Shown: piece after piece, positions 40,729 through 49,934 of the stretch | Layout of the letters: every line of letters starts with the position of its first letter | Position numbering within the stretch: the first letter of the stretch is position 1 | Source of the DNA: CAZBEL01 sp964628055 | Lineage (GTDB): Bacteria > Fidelibacterota > Marinisomatia > Marinisomatales > TCS56 | DNA: 64,000 nucleotides | Reading direction: 5' to 3' | NCBI GenBank assembly: GCA_964628055.1 | Contig: CAZVNL010000002.1 | Location: forward strand, 1-64,000 | Notes under the pieces: model-generated | The model's database searches: none | Told to the model about the DNA's origin: nothing | The model's input: the letters and a program-made list of their open reading frames with translations, nothing else | Made by a program: the position numbers and the translations under genes

Positions 40729-43080
40729 TTAAAAATTGTAACTTAGGCTCAGAGCGCCTATAACACTGTTTTTGTTTCCTTCGGGAGTGGATTTGGAACG
40801 AACTTCTGCCAGTACACTGGCGCCGAAGTTTTTAAACAGTCGTATTGTTGTCCTCCCCTTTATTCCGATTTGTTGGAACTCCACCTGACCATCTCCGGTA
40901 GTGTAATTCACGCCCCCTTGTACGGTGAGTTTGCGATTGAAAAACCCGTATTCTGCTTCCGCTTTTAGATTCATGAATTCCTGGCGAGCGCGGGATGAAT
41001 CAGCCATGATTAAAGGCCGGATGCTGAATTCACTAGAATTCGTGGTCAGAGCAAAAGTGGTCTTGAGGGGAAATGAGAAACGCGATGTAACCGAGAGGTT
41101 GTAAACTTTTGTGGCTATTCGTGGGTCTACAAAGTTTGCGTCAAAATCCCGGTCGTTAAATAAGTCTTCTTTACTCACGTTAACGATAGTTCCATTGATG
41201 CGGTGATTCAAACCCCACATGTCCAGCGAGTAGTTCAGGGAGGCGACAATGTTGGTGGTTTGGGTTTTTTCACGATTGTCGGAGTAAAATTCTGTATTTG
41301 TGGCTTCATTGAATAGTGTGTCTAATTGTATAATTCCATTGTCCCGACCAATAAGTTTGAAGCTCAAATTGAGGGTCGGGAGCGCAGGGCCCGGAATTAA
41401 AGTCACGTTAGCAGTCAATGTGTTTTGGGAAGTTACATTGGTAACTGTTGTGCTAATATCGTCGTCCTGGTGTCTGTAGATCAAGGTGAGCATCATTCGA
41501 TTTTGAAATAAACGAATCTTGTCACTAACCGTTAGTTCGCGGTTGTTGGTTAACAGGTAAGGATTACCCAGGAAGTTATACTCCGGGCCAACCTGGGAGA
41601 AGTTGATGGTGGCATAGTGGCCAAAGTAGTTCAGGTTAAGCTTGGTACGCAGGGCGAGGGAGGGCATTCCCAGGATGGCCTCACCAAGGGTAATATCACT
41701 GGTATCGCTGAATACAGAGACATCGATGGGAGCTAAAGGAGTGATATTTTCATTGAGGATGAACCAGTTTTTAATATCTGCCGGGTCGAAAGGAATGAGG
41801 TCCAGGTTCATTTTCCCAAAGATTTTATTGTCGTCATCTTCATCTAAAAGGGTGTCCAGTTCATCTTTAGAAATGGCTCCTTCCCAGATATTGCGGTTGA
41901 GCATACTAAATGCTATCTCACTTTCCACGGCAATGCGTTTCTCGTCGAAATAGAAGCCAATATCCGTGCCCGCGACCAGGTTGTCCCTGGGTGTTTTGCC
42001 GGACCAATTAGGCTGATCGGCGAGGGTGACTTGGTAACCGGTTTCATTATTCATGGCCATGAGCTGGGCGTAGGTATAAGTCCCTTGTGAAAGACCCAGT
42101 GTATCCCAGGGGATTCTGACCAGCGCATTGTTTAGGTTGGTTTGGATAGTGCTTTTTTTATCCCTCACGTGCATTGCATTAAAGCCCCACTGGAAGTGTT
42201 CTCCCGCACCAAAGCTAAGGCGACCACCGGTGATATTTTGTTGAAAGGTGTAGCCCAAGCGATTAAGGAGGAAGAGATTCACATCGTCTTCCTGGACAGC
42301 TTCCGTTAGTTGGACCGCCTTATCTACTGCTGGATCTCCCTGAACGGCGCGGTTGAGTTGTCCCTGGATGAAATGGAAGTTGATGACGCCCAGTTTCAGA
42401 TTGGCCTCCAGTCCTCGAACTCGTTTGCCGTCAAGAGTGAGGCGGGTGAAACGGGGATTGACATCACCGATCCCCACGTCTAGAAAGCGAGTGAAGGAAA
42501 AACCCAGGTTAAACCGGTTGCGAGGTTGTAAGAGGGGGTCTTCATCGGAAGTGAGTTTTATCTTGGCCTGGAAACGGAGCATCTCAGAGACGGAACCTCG
42601 CAGATTCACGCCAACCCCGCTCACGGCCAATTCTTCGTCGTCGATTTTATCATAGTCCAGAGTCGTCGTGACCTTGCCACCCACGTCAAATTCTAAGGGC
42701 CCTTTTTCCTTCCCTGTTACGGTGAAAGTCCAGTCCCTGGTGTAGGCTTCAGCTCCATCGAGTCGCCCGGCAGAAACGATTACCCGGTGTGTACCAGGCG
42801 CCAAAAACGTGGGGGTGTAAGATAGCATGTCCGTGTCTACGGCTGCTCGAGGGGAAACATCCACGCCATCCAGGTACAAACGTATCCGGTCCGGGTCAAT
42901 ATTCTCCAGGCCAAAGAAGGAGACGGCGATCAAAACCTCTTCACTGGTTACTTGGGTGTTTGGTTCCGGGCTGAAGATCTCTATGTTTTGAGCCTGGATG
43001 GCTACCAATAGAAAGGAGAGGAGTGCTATCTTTTTCAGGGATCTACTGATATTGAATAACGACTTGTTTCTTGTTGCCAT
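40729..43080 (-). CDS. Outer-membrane barrel protein with N-terminal Ig-like domain
   Basis: The product is 783 aa from the ATG at 43080, which has GAGG seven bases upstream. It gives a proper signal peptide (LKKIALLSFLLVAIQA) cleaved before QNIEIF. The open frame reaches 43152. An Ig/cadherin-like domain (RIRLYLDGVDVSPRAAV; APGTHRVIVSAGRLDG) occupies about 20-115. The rest alternates polar and hydrophobic residues in beta strands and ends with ALSLSYNF, a typical barrel C-terminus. The function is unknown. It overlaps the FecR gene by 38 bases and is the last of a three-gene exported operon. Confidence 0.75.
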   Translation of the reverse strand: MATRNKSLFNISRSLKKIALLSFLLVAIQAQNIEIFSPEPNTQVTSEEVLIAVSFFGLENIDPDRIRLYLDGVDVSPRAAVDTDMLSYTPTFLAPGTHRVIVSAGRLDGAEAYTRDWTFTVTGKEKGPLEFDVGGKVTTTLDYDKIDDEELAVSGVGVNLRGSVSEMLRFQAKIKLTSDEDPLLQPRNRFNLGFSFTRFLDVGIGDVNPRFTRLTLDGKRVRGLEANLKLGVINFHFIQGQLNRAVQGDPAVDKAVQLTEAVQEDDVNLFLLNRLGYTFQQNITGGRLSFGAGEHFQWGFNAMHVRDKKSTIQTNLNNALVRIPWDTLGLSQGTYTYAQLMAMNNETGYQVTLADQPNWSGKTPRDNLVAGTDIGFYFDEKRIAVESEIAFSMLNRNIWEGAISKDELDTLLDEDDDNKIFGKMNLDLIPFDPADIKNWFILNENITPLAPIDVSVFSDTSDITLGEAILGMPSLALRTKLNLNYFGHYATINFSQVGPEYNFLGNPYLLTNNRELTVSDKIRLFQNRMMLTLIYRHQDDDISTTVTNVTSQNTLTANVTLIPGPALPTLNLSFKLIGRDNGIIQLDTLFNEATNTEFYSDNREKTQTTNIVASLNYSLDMWGLNHRINGTIVNVSKEDLFNDRDFDANFVDPRIATKVYNLSVTSRFSFPLKTTFALTTNSSEFSIRPLIMADSSRARQEFMNLKAEAEYGFFNRKLTVQGGVNYTTGDGQVEFQQIGIKGRTTIRLFKNFGASVLAEVRSKSTPEGNKNSVIGALSLSYNF

Positions 43081-43714
43081 TGGCATCCTCAATTTCAAAG
43101 CGTAGTTCATGAGTCGGAGCCTCTTCTTCGCCTTCCTCGAAGGTAGGGACATTGCTGCTCTGGGTTTGGGTCACATCCAGGCTCCCGTCCGGCGTTGACG
43201 TGGTCGTTTCCCCAGCATTCGCCACCGTGGAATCCCCTGTTATGGTGTTGGTTACTGTAATCGTTCCGGTAAGGGTTATGAATAAGTCCCCTTGCAAGGG
43301 ATCGGAGATGATGACTATTTCAGTCCCTTTTACCGACGCCACCGATACAGGGGTAGCGATGAGGAACTCTTTCCCCTTTTGTTTGGAGACGGAGGCTAAC
43401 ATGGTTCCCCGGTTTAACGACACCCGTTTATTGATACCTCTGCCGGAGCGTTGCCCACCGATAGTGTATTCCGTGTTTTCCTTCACCTTGATGGTGGTTT
43501 TATCATCCAAATACATGGTGACGGCAAACCCATTTTTACCCGTTCGAATGCGATCGTCGTTCACCAATCCAAGACCTGGCTTAAGAGGTTGTTGAATTTT
43601 GGTTCCCGATGGGAAATATTTTACATCGCCACTGGCTTTAATGGTAATGGCAATTTTACTGCCACCAAACAAGATGGAGAAGAGGAGACAGGGGATAAGG
43701 AGTGTGTGCTTCAT
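43043..43714 (-). CDS. Exported FecR-domain protein
   Basis: The product is 223 aa with a signal peptide (KHTLLIPCLLFSILFGGSK). The FecR core is clear: DVKYFPSGTKIQQPLKPG, VNDDRIRTGKNGFAVTMYLD, IKVKENTEYTIG, RGTMLASVSKQ, ATPVSVASVKGTEIVII. In transmembrane sensors FecR is a periplasmic sigma-factor regulator. Here there is no sigma gene, and the protein is a small exported module as in many FCB genomes. The acidic tail (EEGEEEAPTHELRFEIED) is followed by DANGNKKQ. It starts in an ATGA overlap with the preceding gene. Confidence 0.85.
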   Translation of the reverse strand: MKHTLLIPCLLFSILFGGSKIAITIKASGDVKYFPSGTKIQQPLKPGLGLVNDDRIRTGKNGFAVTMYLDDKTTIKVKENTEYTIGGQRSGRGINKRVSLNRGTMLASVSKQKGKEFLIATPVSVASVKGTEIVIISDPLQGDLFITLTGTITVTNTITGDSTVANAGETTTSTPDGSLDVTQTQSSNVPTFEEGEEEAPTHELRFEIEDANGNKKQVVIQYQ

Positions 43715-44940
43715 TCTTCCACCTCCACAGAAATAATATTAATGGGGCGATAGGTCACATTACCCAATGAATCCGTTTCTGCCACCCCCTGGGTTATGAG
43801 CGATTGGACGAAAGATAAATCGGCAGTGCTATCGTCCAGGGCGATCGTTCCGGTGGTTGCGTAACCGGCGTAGGTGCCGCCAGCGCCGAATAGAGCATTG
43901 AACTGATCATCGCCTAAGAGGGTTTGCAAGGTTGTCATCGTGGGATTGGTGGCTGCACCAGCGCCGCCTCCGCCCCCTGATGCGCCTCCGGTGGTGGAGA
44001 AATCCTTCACTTTAAAGGCAAATATTTCACTGAGGACTTCTTCGGTTCCCGTCGTGGTGGGCATCTCTTTTTTCACCTGCCACACGTAGACCTTACCAGG
44101 TTCAAGATCCCCCGCGCCGGTGACGGGATATTGAAAAGAAGTCGTCTCGTAACCCACTTCGGCAAATCCCAGGGCTTGATCTAAGGGTAAGCGGGTAATG
44201 GATTCGATGGCCTCTTCCACCGTGGAGTGAAGCCCTGGATTAAACTCGGCCACGCGGATAAAAAAGTTGCAACCGCCCGCTACGTTGCACGGATCAGATT
44301 CCCACTGGAAAAGAGGATAGGTAGTGTAAATCTCGTTTATTGTGGTATCGGCTAACGTACCACCGGGAGAGATTAATTGGAGATAAGTGGGAGTAGTAAC
44401 GTTTAGAACCTCCTCATATTGAGCCAGCACATCTTGGTTGAATTCATCCCACACTTTTATAGCGAACCGGTACACACCATCGGGTAAACGTCCCGTTTGA
44501 ACAACGGCGTTGAACATGTCTTCTGCTTGACCCGTTTCAATCTTGTCCTCGATATAAACATGTAAAGGTACCGGATTACCCTGTTCGTCGAAGAGTTGAT
44601 CCGTATCGATGGTGAGGTCCTGGTTGTTGAGATGAATGGGTATTTTCAGGGTGAAAGGGTCGGTTTTAACCCATATCAACGTCTGGTTGTCAAGGCCCAG
44701 ATCGTCGGAGTCAATGACAATTTTAAAGTCGATAATGACGTTGGCACTATCGTTGTACGGAGGGGAGCAGTTGTTCAGGCATAAATCGGCGAAGAATATG
44801 GGGACATTAGAGCTGCCCGTATTCAGGTCGATTGCGCTGACATAATAGGTGACATAGGGTAGAAAGTTCACATCCAGGTTCACATTCTGTCCGTGCGCTA
44901 ATGCTCCAAGGGTGCTTAGGTAGAGTAGTATTTTTTTCAT
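43711..44940 (-). CDS. Exported protein of unknown function
   Basis: The product is 409 aa from the ATG at 44940 (AGGGAGA upstream). The signal peptide MKKILLYLSTLGALAHG ends near residue 17. Two cysteine pairs (LCLNNCSPPY, and DPCNVAGGCNFF) may form disulfides. TYPLFQWESDPC and GKVYVWQVKKEMPTTT look like a fibronectin-III-like domain in which a property value is queried, often seen in secreted FCB proteins. A glycine-rich linker (GGASGGGGGAGAATN) separates a C-terminal region. It opens the operon with the FecR and barrel genes. Confidence 0.7.
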   Translation of the reverse strand: MKKILLYLSTLGALAHGQNVNLDVNFLPYVTYYVSAIDLNTGSSNVPIFFADLCLNNCSPPYNDSANVIIDFKIVIDSDDLGLDNQTLIWVKTDPFTLKIPIHLNNQDLTIDTDQLFDEQGNPVPLHVYIEDKIETGQAEDMFNAVVQTGRLPDGVYRFAIKVWDEFNQDVLAQYEEVLNVTTPTYLQLISPGGTLADTTINEIYTTYPLFQWESDPCNVAGGCNFFIRVAEFNPGLHSTVEEAIESITRLPLDQALGFAEVGYETTSFQYPVTGAGDLEPGKVYVWQVKKEMPTTTGTEEVLSEIFAFKVKDFSTTGGASGGGGGAGAATNPTMTTLQTLLGDDQFNALFGAGGTYAGYATTGTIALDDSTADLSFVQSLITQGVAETDSLGNVTYRPINIISVEVEE

Positions 44941-45058
44941 AGGATCTCCCTGGCGGTAAATCTTTTTTTGAATTCCGCCCACTATTTAGGCATGAAAGCT
45001 AACAGCAGTCACGGGCAAAAGGAAAGTTGAAATATGAGCATGTGACGGGTCCCACAGT

Positions 45059-45685
45059 CTAACTGCGAGACTGCTTTTGAAAGATGATCAATTTTTCCTT
45101 CCCTCTGCGCCGAGGGATGGAAAGGGAAGGGTATTCATCGCGGAGAATATACCACCGGTCACGGAAAAGTCGTTTCAGGGCTGTTTCTTCCACTCCCCAG
45201 GGAGGTCCACCCGCCGCCAGCTTTTTATCCAGGGGATACCAGAGCCCGATCAGTTGTCCTTCTGGTTTTAAGATTGTCCACACTAACTGTTCGTACTCTA
45301 TGCGGCGATTAACGGGTATGGCGCAGAAACAGGTTTGTTCTATGATATAATTAAAAACGCTTTCAAAATCCTGGGTAAGGGTGAATAGGTCCCGTTCTAA
45401 AGCATGAATGGACAGGTTTGCCTGGTGCGCCAGTTGCTGTACACTCTGGATGGCGCTGGGTGCAAAATCCACGGCTGTCACGTTGAAACCGTGCTGGGCA
45501 AACAGGACAGCGTCGTATCCCCGTCCACAACCGATGATACAGAGTTTGCCTGGTGGCAAGGATTCAACTAATTGGGAAAAAACCGGTGTTGGGCCTCCCA
45601 CGTCCCAACCGGTGTCTCCTTCCTGGTAATGCGTTTCCCAAAAGTTTGGACGGCTTTCGGGAGTTTTCTTTTTATTATCCATCAT
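45059..45685 (-). CDS. TPMT-family SAM-dependent methyltransferase
   Basis: The product is 208 aa. NFWETHYQEGDTGWDVGGPT (about 14-33) is the N-terminal TPMT signature, followed by the SAM-binding CIIGCGRGYDAVLFA (motif I). AVDFAPSAIQSV is motif II, and FNYIIEQTCFCAI the TPMT family motif. LKPEGQLIGLWYPLD completes the fold. Family members methylate thiols or halides; the substrate is unknown here. It lies 166 bases after the end of metH on the same strand. A link to methionine or SAM metabolism is possible, but the distance argues against one transcript. Confidence 0.88.
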   Translation of the reverse strand: MMDNKKKTPESRPNFWETHYQEGDTGWDVGGPTPVFSQLVESLPPGKLCIIGCGRGYDAVLFAQHGFNVTAVDFAPSAIQSVQQLAHQANLSIHALERDLFTLTQDFESVFNYIIEQTCFCAIPVNRRIEYEQLVWTILKPEGQLIGLWYPLDKKLAAGGPPWGVEETALKRLFRDRWYILRDEYPSLSIPRRRGKEKLIIFQKQSRS

Positions 45686-45851
45686 TGGGCGTGGTTAATA
45701 TCCTTTTAGTAGCATTTGGGGTGCAATGAAGACCTAATGGAAGCTCCCGATCCCATTGTTGTTTTAGGTTTTGTTGCGATCGTTATTTGGACGGATCATT
45801 ATGGGATTATGAGTTGTCTGGGAAAGGGTTGTTTGTTCAGACATCAAGGTG

Positions 45852-48800
45852 TTATAGCCGGGGATCGTAAGCTAAGTTGGGCGCCAACCATTGTTCCACG
45901 GTGTTGATGGCCATGCCTTTCCGGTGAGCGTAGTCCGTGACCTGGTCCTTGCCGATTTTGCCCACCCCGAAATACCGTGCGGCGGGATGAGAGAAATACC
46001 AACCACAAATTGAAGCGGGAGGGGTCATGGCAAAATGGTCAGTGAGTTGAATACTGGTGTGTTTGGTCACTTTTAGGAGGTCAAACAGAAGTTGTTTTTC
46101 CGTGTGGTCGGGGCAAGCCGGGTAACCGGGCGCCGGTCGTATACCACGATATTTTTCTTTCAATAAAGCTGCTGGTTCTAAGTCTTCTTCGGGACTATAG
46201 CCCCAGAGCTCCCGTCGAACGCGTTCGTGCAGATGTTCGGCCAAGGCTTCCACTAACCGGTCGGCCAGGGATTTGGCTAAGATGGCCTGGAAATCATCCT
46301 GGGTTTTTTCATACTCCGCTACCCACTGCGCCAGTCCGATCCCGGTAGTGACGGCAAAGGCGCCGATCCAGTCCAGTTTTTCCTTTTCGCGCGGGACAAT
46401 ATAGTCGGTAAGGCAACGGTGAGCACGGGAGGACCCTTTATCACTTTGCTGGCGGAGAAAATGAACGGTCATCCGTACCCCGTTCCGGTCTTCGTCAGTG
46501 TAGATTTCCACATCATCGCCCTGGGCATTGGCCGGGAAAAGTCCCACCACGGCCCTGGCGGTTAATCGCTTTTCTTTTACCATAAGTGATAACATCTCCT
46601 GGGCTTCCTGGTATAACCGTCGGGCTTGTTGACCCTTATTAGGGTCCTTCAGGATTTCAGGATATTTTCCCTTCAATTCCCAGGTCATAAAAAAGGGCGT
46701 CCAGTCAATGTAGGGCAGCAACTCCGGGAGTGGATATTCTTCGTAAATCGTTAAGCCTTTTTGGATTGGTGTTGGGGGGGCGTATTGCTCCCAGTTGATG
46801 GTAGTTTTTCTCTCCCGTGCCACTGTCAGGGGAAGGAGGGTTTTCTTAGTCGTGGAGCGTTGCTGCTGTTGGCGGATCTGGCGGTAGTCACGGCTTAGTT
46901 GTTTCAGGTAGTCGGGGTGCGTCTCGGGATGTAGTAACTGATTCACGATTCCTGCACTCTGGGAGGCATCTTTAACATGAACTACCGGGCCGTGGTAAGC
47001 GGGTTCAATTTTTACAGCGGTATGGGTTCTGGACGTGGTAGCCCCACCGATGAGTAAGGGGACTTTTACCTGTTGGCGGTTTAATTCTTTGGCTACATTC
47101 ACCATTTCTTCCAGGGAAGGCGTGATCAAGCCACTCAGACCAACGATGTTTACCTTTTGTTTTAAAGCCGTTTCCACGATGCGTTGTGCTGGTACCATGA
47201 CCCCTAAATCGACGATGTCAAAATGGTTACATCCCAGGACAACGCCCACAATATTCTTACCGATATCGTGAACGTCACCCTTAACGGTGGCCAGGAGGAT
47301 TTTCCCTCTTTTCCCTTTGTCCTGTCCCTTTCCCGTTTGCAGATATTGTTCCAGATGAGAAACGGCCTGTTTCATTACCCGGGCGCTCTTGACTACCTGG
47401 GGTAGGAACATTTTTCCTGCGCCAAAAAGTTCACCGACCTGGTTCATCCCATCTAATAAAGGTCCTTCAATCACTTTCAAGGGATCCCCAATTTTCCGGT
47501 AGGCTTCTTCCGTGTCCGCAATTATATAATCGGTGACCCCTTCGATCAAAGCGTGGGAAAGACGCGCTTCTATGGGAAGTTCTCGCCAGGCCTTAACAGT
47601 CTCCTTCTGGTAAACCTTGGGCTCCATCCTTTTAACCATGGAGAGCAACGTTTCCGTTGCTTTTTCATAGCGGTTGAAAAGCACGTCCTCAATCGCCGTA
47701 CGGAGAACTGGGTCTATCTCGTCATAGACCATGAGTTGGCCAGCGTGGACAATTCCCATGTCCATTCCTGCTTTGATAGCATGGTAAATGAAGACGGAGT
47801 GCATGGCCTTGCGGAGGGCGTTGTTGCCACGGAAAGAAAACGAAAGATTGCTAACGCCACCACTAATCAGACTATGGGGATAGGTCCGTTTGAGCGTTTT
47901 ACAAGCCTCCAGATAGGCCAGGGCGTAGTTGTTGTGTTCAGGAATTCCGGTGGCTACGGCGAAAATGTTGGGGTCAAAAATGATGTCTTCAGGGGGAAAG
48001 CCTGCCTCTTGGGTCAAAAGTTGGTAGCTACGGTTTAGGATGGCAATTTTACGTTCGTAAGTATCGGCCTGACCGTCCTCATCGAAGGCCATTACAATAA
48101 CGGCGGCGCCATATTTCTGGATTTCTTGGGCTTGTTGGAGAAACACGTCTTCCCCCACTTTTAGGCTTATGGAGTTGACAATCCCTTTGCCGGGCATGTT
48201 TTTTAGTCCCCGTTTTAACACGGACCACTTGGAGGAGTCAATCATGAAGGGGACTTTGCATATATTGGGTTCCATAGCCATGAGTCGGAGAAAATTTTCC
48301 ATTTCCCACTCTGAGTCTAGGAGACCTTCATCCATATTAACGTCGAGAATTTGGGCTCCGTTGGTGATCTGGTCTTCGGCAATTTTCAGAGCCATTTCGT
48401 ATTTCTGGGACTTGATGAGGTGTCTGAATTTGGCCGATCCGGTGACATTGGCCCTTTCGCCGATGTTAACAAAAAGGGAATCGGGCCGGATGGTCAGCGG
48501 CTCCAGACCGCTTAACCGGGTGTAGGGTTCCAGTTGAGGGATTAACCTGGGAGAGAGTCCTTGAACCGCTTCCGCAATGGCCTGGATGTGGTCAGGTGTA
48601 GATCCACAACAACCGCCCACGATGTTAACCAGTCCTTCTTCAGCGAATGCTTTCAGGTGCTCAGCCATGAACTCCGGTTGGTCTTCGTATTCCCCGAAGG
48701 TGTTGGGCAACCCGGCGTTGGGGTGAACACTTAAATTGGCGTCTACGAGCGGAGCCAACTCTTCTAAATAGGGGCGCATTTGGGTGACCCCCAGGGCGCA

Positions 48801-49526
48801 GTTCAATCCCAGGCCGAGCAGGTTAGCGTGGCGTACCGTGTACCAAAAGGCCACCAGGGTTTGACCGGACAGTATGCGGCCACTGGCATCACTCACCGTT
48901 CCCGAAACGATGATGGGGAGGGAGTGTTTTTCCTTTTCAAAAACTGTAAGGATGGCCCACAGTGCGGCCTTGGCGTTGAGGCTGTCAAAGACAGTCTCCA
49001 CCATGAGCAAATCAACGCCCCCGGCTAACAAGGCTTCTGTCTGCGTAATATAGGCCGCACTAAGTTCGTCGAAGGTAACATTCCGGTATCCCGGCCGGGA
49101 AATGTCCGGAGAGAGTGACGCCATGCGGTTTGTGGGACCGAGGATACCACATACAAAACGAGGTTTGTTGGGATTTTCTTTCGTGGCAGAGTCGGCTACT
49201 TCCCGGGCCAGGATCACTGCCTGGTAGTTCATCTGGTAGCAAAGCTCCTCCAATTGGTAATCCCCTTGGGAGATGGCGTTGGCGTTAAAGGTGTTTGTTT
49301 CCAGGATATCGGCGCCGGCCTGCAAATATTGTCGGTGAATGGATTTGATCACGTCTGGACGGGTGAGACTGAGCAAGTCATTATTCCCCTGCAACTCACA
49401 GGGGTGGTCTACGAAGGCAGTACCACGATAATCGGCCTCGGTGAGGTGGAAACTTTGGATCATCGTTCCCATGGCACCGTCGAGGACCAGGATTCGTTTT
49501 TTAAGTATGGTTTGTAGTGTGTCCAT
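45852..49526 (-). CDS. metH: Cobalamin-dependent methionine synthase
   Basis: The product is 1224 aa with all four modules. The homocysteine domain has the zinc Cys in LGLNCALG (about 243) and GGCCGSTPDH (about 305). A pterin domain follows (FVNIGERANVTGSAKFRHL). The B12 domain has GDVHDIGKNIV with the cobalt-ligating His (about 749). The activation domain has RPAPGYPACPDHTEKQ (about 1129) and YFGVGKIGKDQVTDYA. E. coli MetH has the same order and spacing. The start at 49526 gives MDTLQTILKKRILVLDGAMG, which fits the family. A longer frame to 49604 runs through the riboswitch and is not used. No Shine-Dalgarno sequence precedes the ATG, which lies just after the terminator T-run. Confidence 0.97.
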   Translation of the reverse strand: MDTLQTILKKRILVLDGAMGTMIQSFHLTEADYRGTAFVDHPCELQGNNDLLSLTRPDVIKSIHRQYLQAGADILETNTFNANAISQGDYQLEELCYQMNYQAVILAREVADSATKENPNKPRFVCGILGPTNRMASLSPDISRPGYRNVTFDELSAAYITQTEALLAGGVDLLMVETVFDSLNAKAALWAILTVFEKEKHSLPIIVSGTVSDASGRILSGQTLVAFWYTVRHANLLGLGLNCALGVTQMRPYLEELAPLVDANLSVHPNAGLPNTFGEYEDQPEFMAEHLKAFAEEGLVNIVGGCCGSTPDHIQAIAEAVQGLSPRLIPQLEPYTRLSGLEPLTIRPDSLFVNIGERANVTGSAKFRHLIKSQKYEMALKIAEDQITNGAQILDVNMDEGLLDSEWEMENFLRLMAMEPNICKVPFMIDSSKWSVLKRGLKNMPGKGIVNSISLKVGEDVFLQQAQEIQKYGAAVIVMAFDEDGQADTYERKIAILNRSYQLLTQEAGFPPEDIIFDPNIFAVATGIPEHNNYALAYLEACKTLKRTYPHSLISGGVSNLSFSFRGNNALRKAMHSVFIYHAIKAGMDMGIVHAGQLMVYDEIDPVLRTAIEDVLFNRYEKATETLLSMVKRMEPKVYQKETVKAWRELPIEARLSHALIEGVTDYIIADTEEAYRKIGDPLKVIEGPLLDGMNQVGELFGAGKMFLPQVVKSARVMKQAVSHLEQYLQTGKGQDKGKRGKILLATVKGDVHDIGKNIVGVVLGCNHFDIVDLGVMVPAQRIVETALKQKVNIVGLSGLITPSLEEMVNVAKELNRQQVKVPLLIGGATTSRTHTAVKIEPAYHGPVVHVKDASQSAGIVNQLLHPETHPDYLKQLSRDYRQIRQQQQRSTTKKTLLPLTVARERKTTINWEQYAPPTPIQKGLTIYEEYPLPELLPYIDWTPFFMTWELKGKYPEILKDPNKGQQARRLYQEAQEMLSLMVKEKRLTARAVVGLFPANAQGDDVEIYTDEDRNGVRMTVHFLRQQSDKGSSRAHRCLTDYIVPREKEKLDWIGAFAVTTGIGLAQWVAEYEKTQDDFQAILAKSLADRLVEALAEHLHERVRRELWGYSPEEDLEPAALLKEKYRGIRPAPGYPACPDHTEKQLLFDLLKVTKHTSIQLTDHFAMTPPASICGWYFSHPAARYFGVGKIGKDQVTDYAHRKGMAINTVEQWLAPNLAYDPRL

Positions 49527-49553
49527 AAGAAAAGGGCCGGTGCTATCCCGGCC
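49527..49553 (-). terminator. Terminator of the metH leader (riboswitch expression platform)
   Basis: On the minus strand GGCCGG (49553-49548) pairs with CCGGCC (49540-49535) around GATAGCA, then C, TTTT (49533-49530) and CTT. The ATG of metH follows at once (49526-49524). The loop and 3' arm contain TAGCACC (49545-49539), complementary to GGTGCTA in the aptamer (49575-49569). Confidence 0.8.
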
Positions 49554-49560
49554 ATTTGGT

Positions 49561-49616
49561 TGCCTTTTTAGCACCTTGAATTTACGGTCGCGGCAATAGG
49601 GCACAAATCACGACCG
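49561..49616 (-). ncRNA. SAM-II riboswitch aptamer upstream of metH
   Basis: The minus-strand RNA matches the SAM-II (metA) aptamer as I remember it. P1 is CGGUCG (49616-49611) with CGACCG (49590-49585). The loop has GAUUU then CCC and AUUGC, and after P1 comes UAAAUU and the highly conserved GCUAAAAAGG. The pseudoknot can form through UGCC (49603-49600) with GGCA (49564-49561), plus AUUU with AAAU. SAM-II binds S-adenosylmethionine and usually controls methionine or SAM genes. It sits 35 bases before the metH ATG. SAM made from methionine would shut the gene off. Confidence 0.85.
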
Positions 49617-49934
49617 AAGGAGTTTACAATAAGTTGTCCCAGGGTTCAAAGGGAAGCTTTAATTGTTAAAACTACTTGATGAGCAAGTCTAAAATAAATT
49701 AGTTTATCCCCTGGTGATGGAGTCCGGAAGGATTGTTACCAAGCGCAAAGATTTTCTCAACCCAATAATCATTGTTGATAAAAAGCATTTTTTCCGGGAT
49801 TAATTCCCACCCCTTCCTTCCTCCTCTCCCCACCAGTAAAAGTCACTAAGTAAACTACATCCACAAAAGGATGGAGCCTTATTCAGGTTTCATTTCTTGG
49901 TGGTTGTTCTATAAACAAATGGTAGGTTAGAAAT

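Noticed and set aside
45852..49604. metH starting at 49604 from a GTG
   Set aside because: The extra 26 codons run through the SAM-II aptamer and terminator, and the ATG at 49526 fits the family start.
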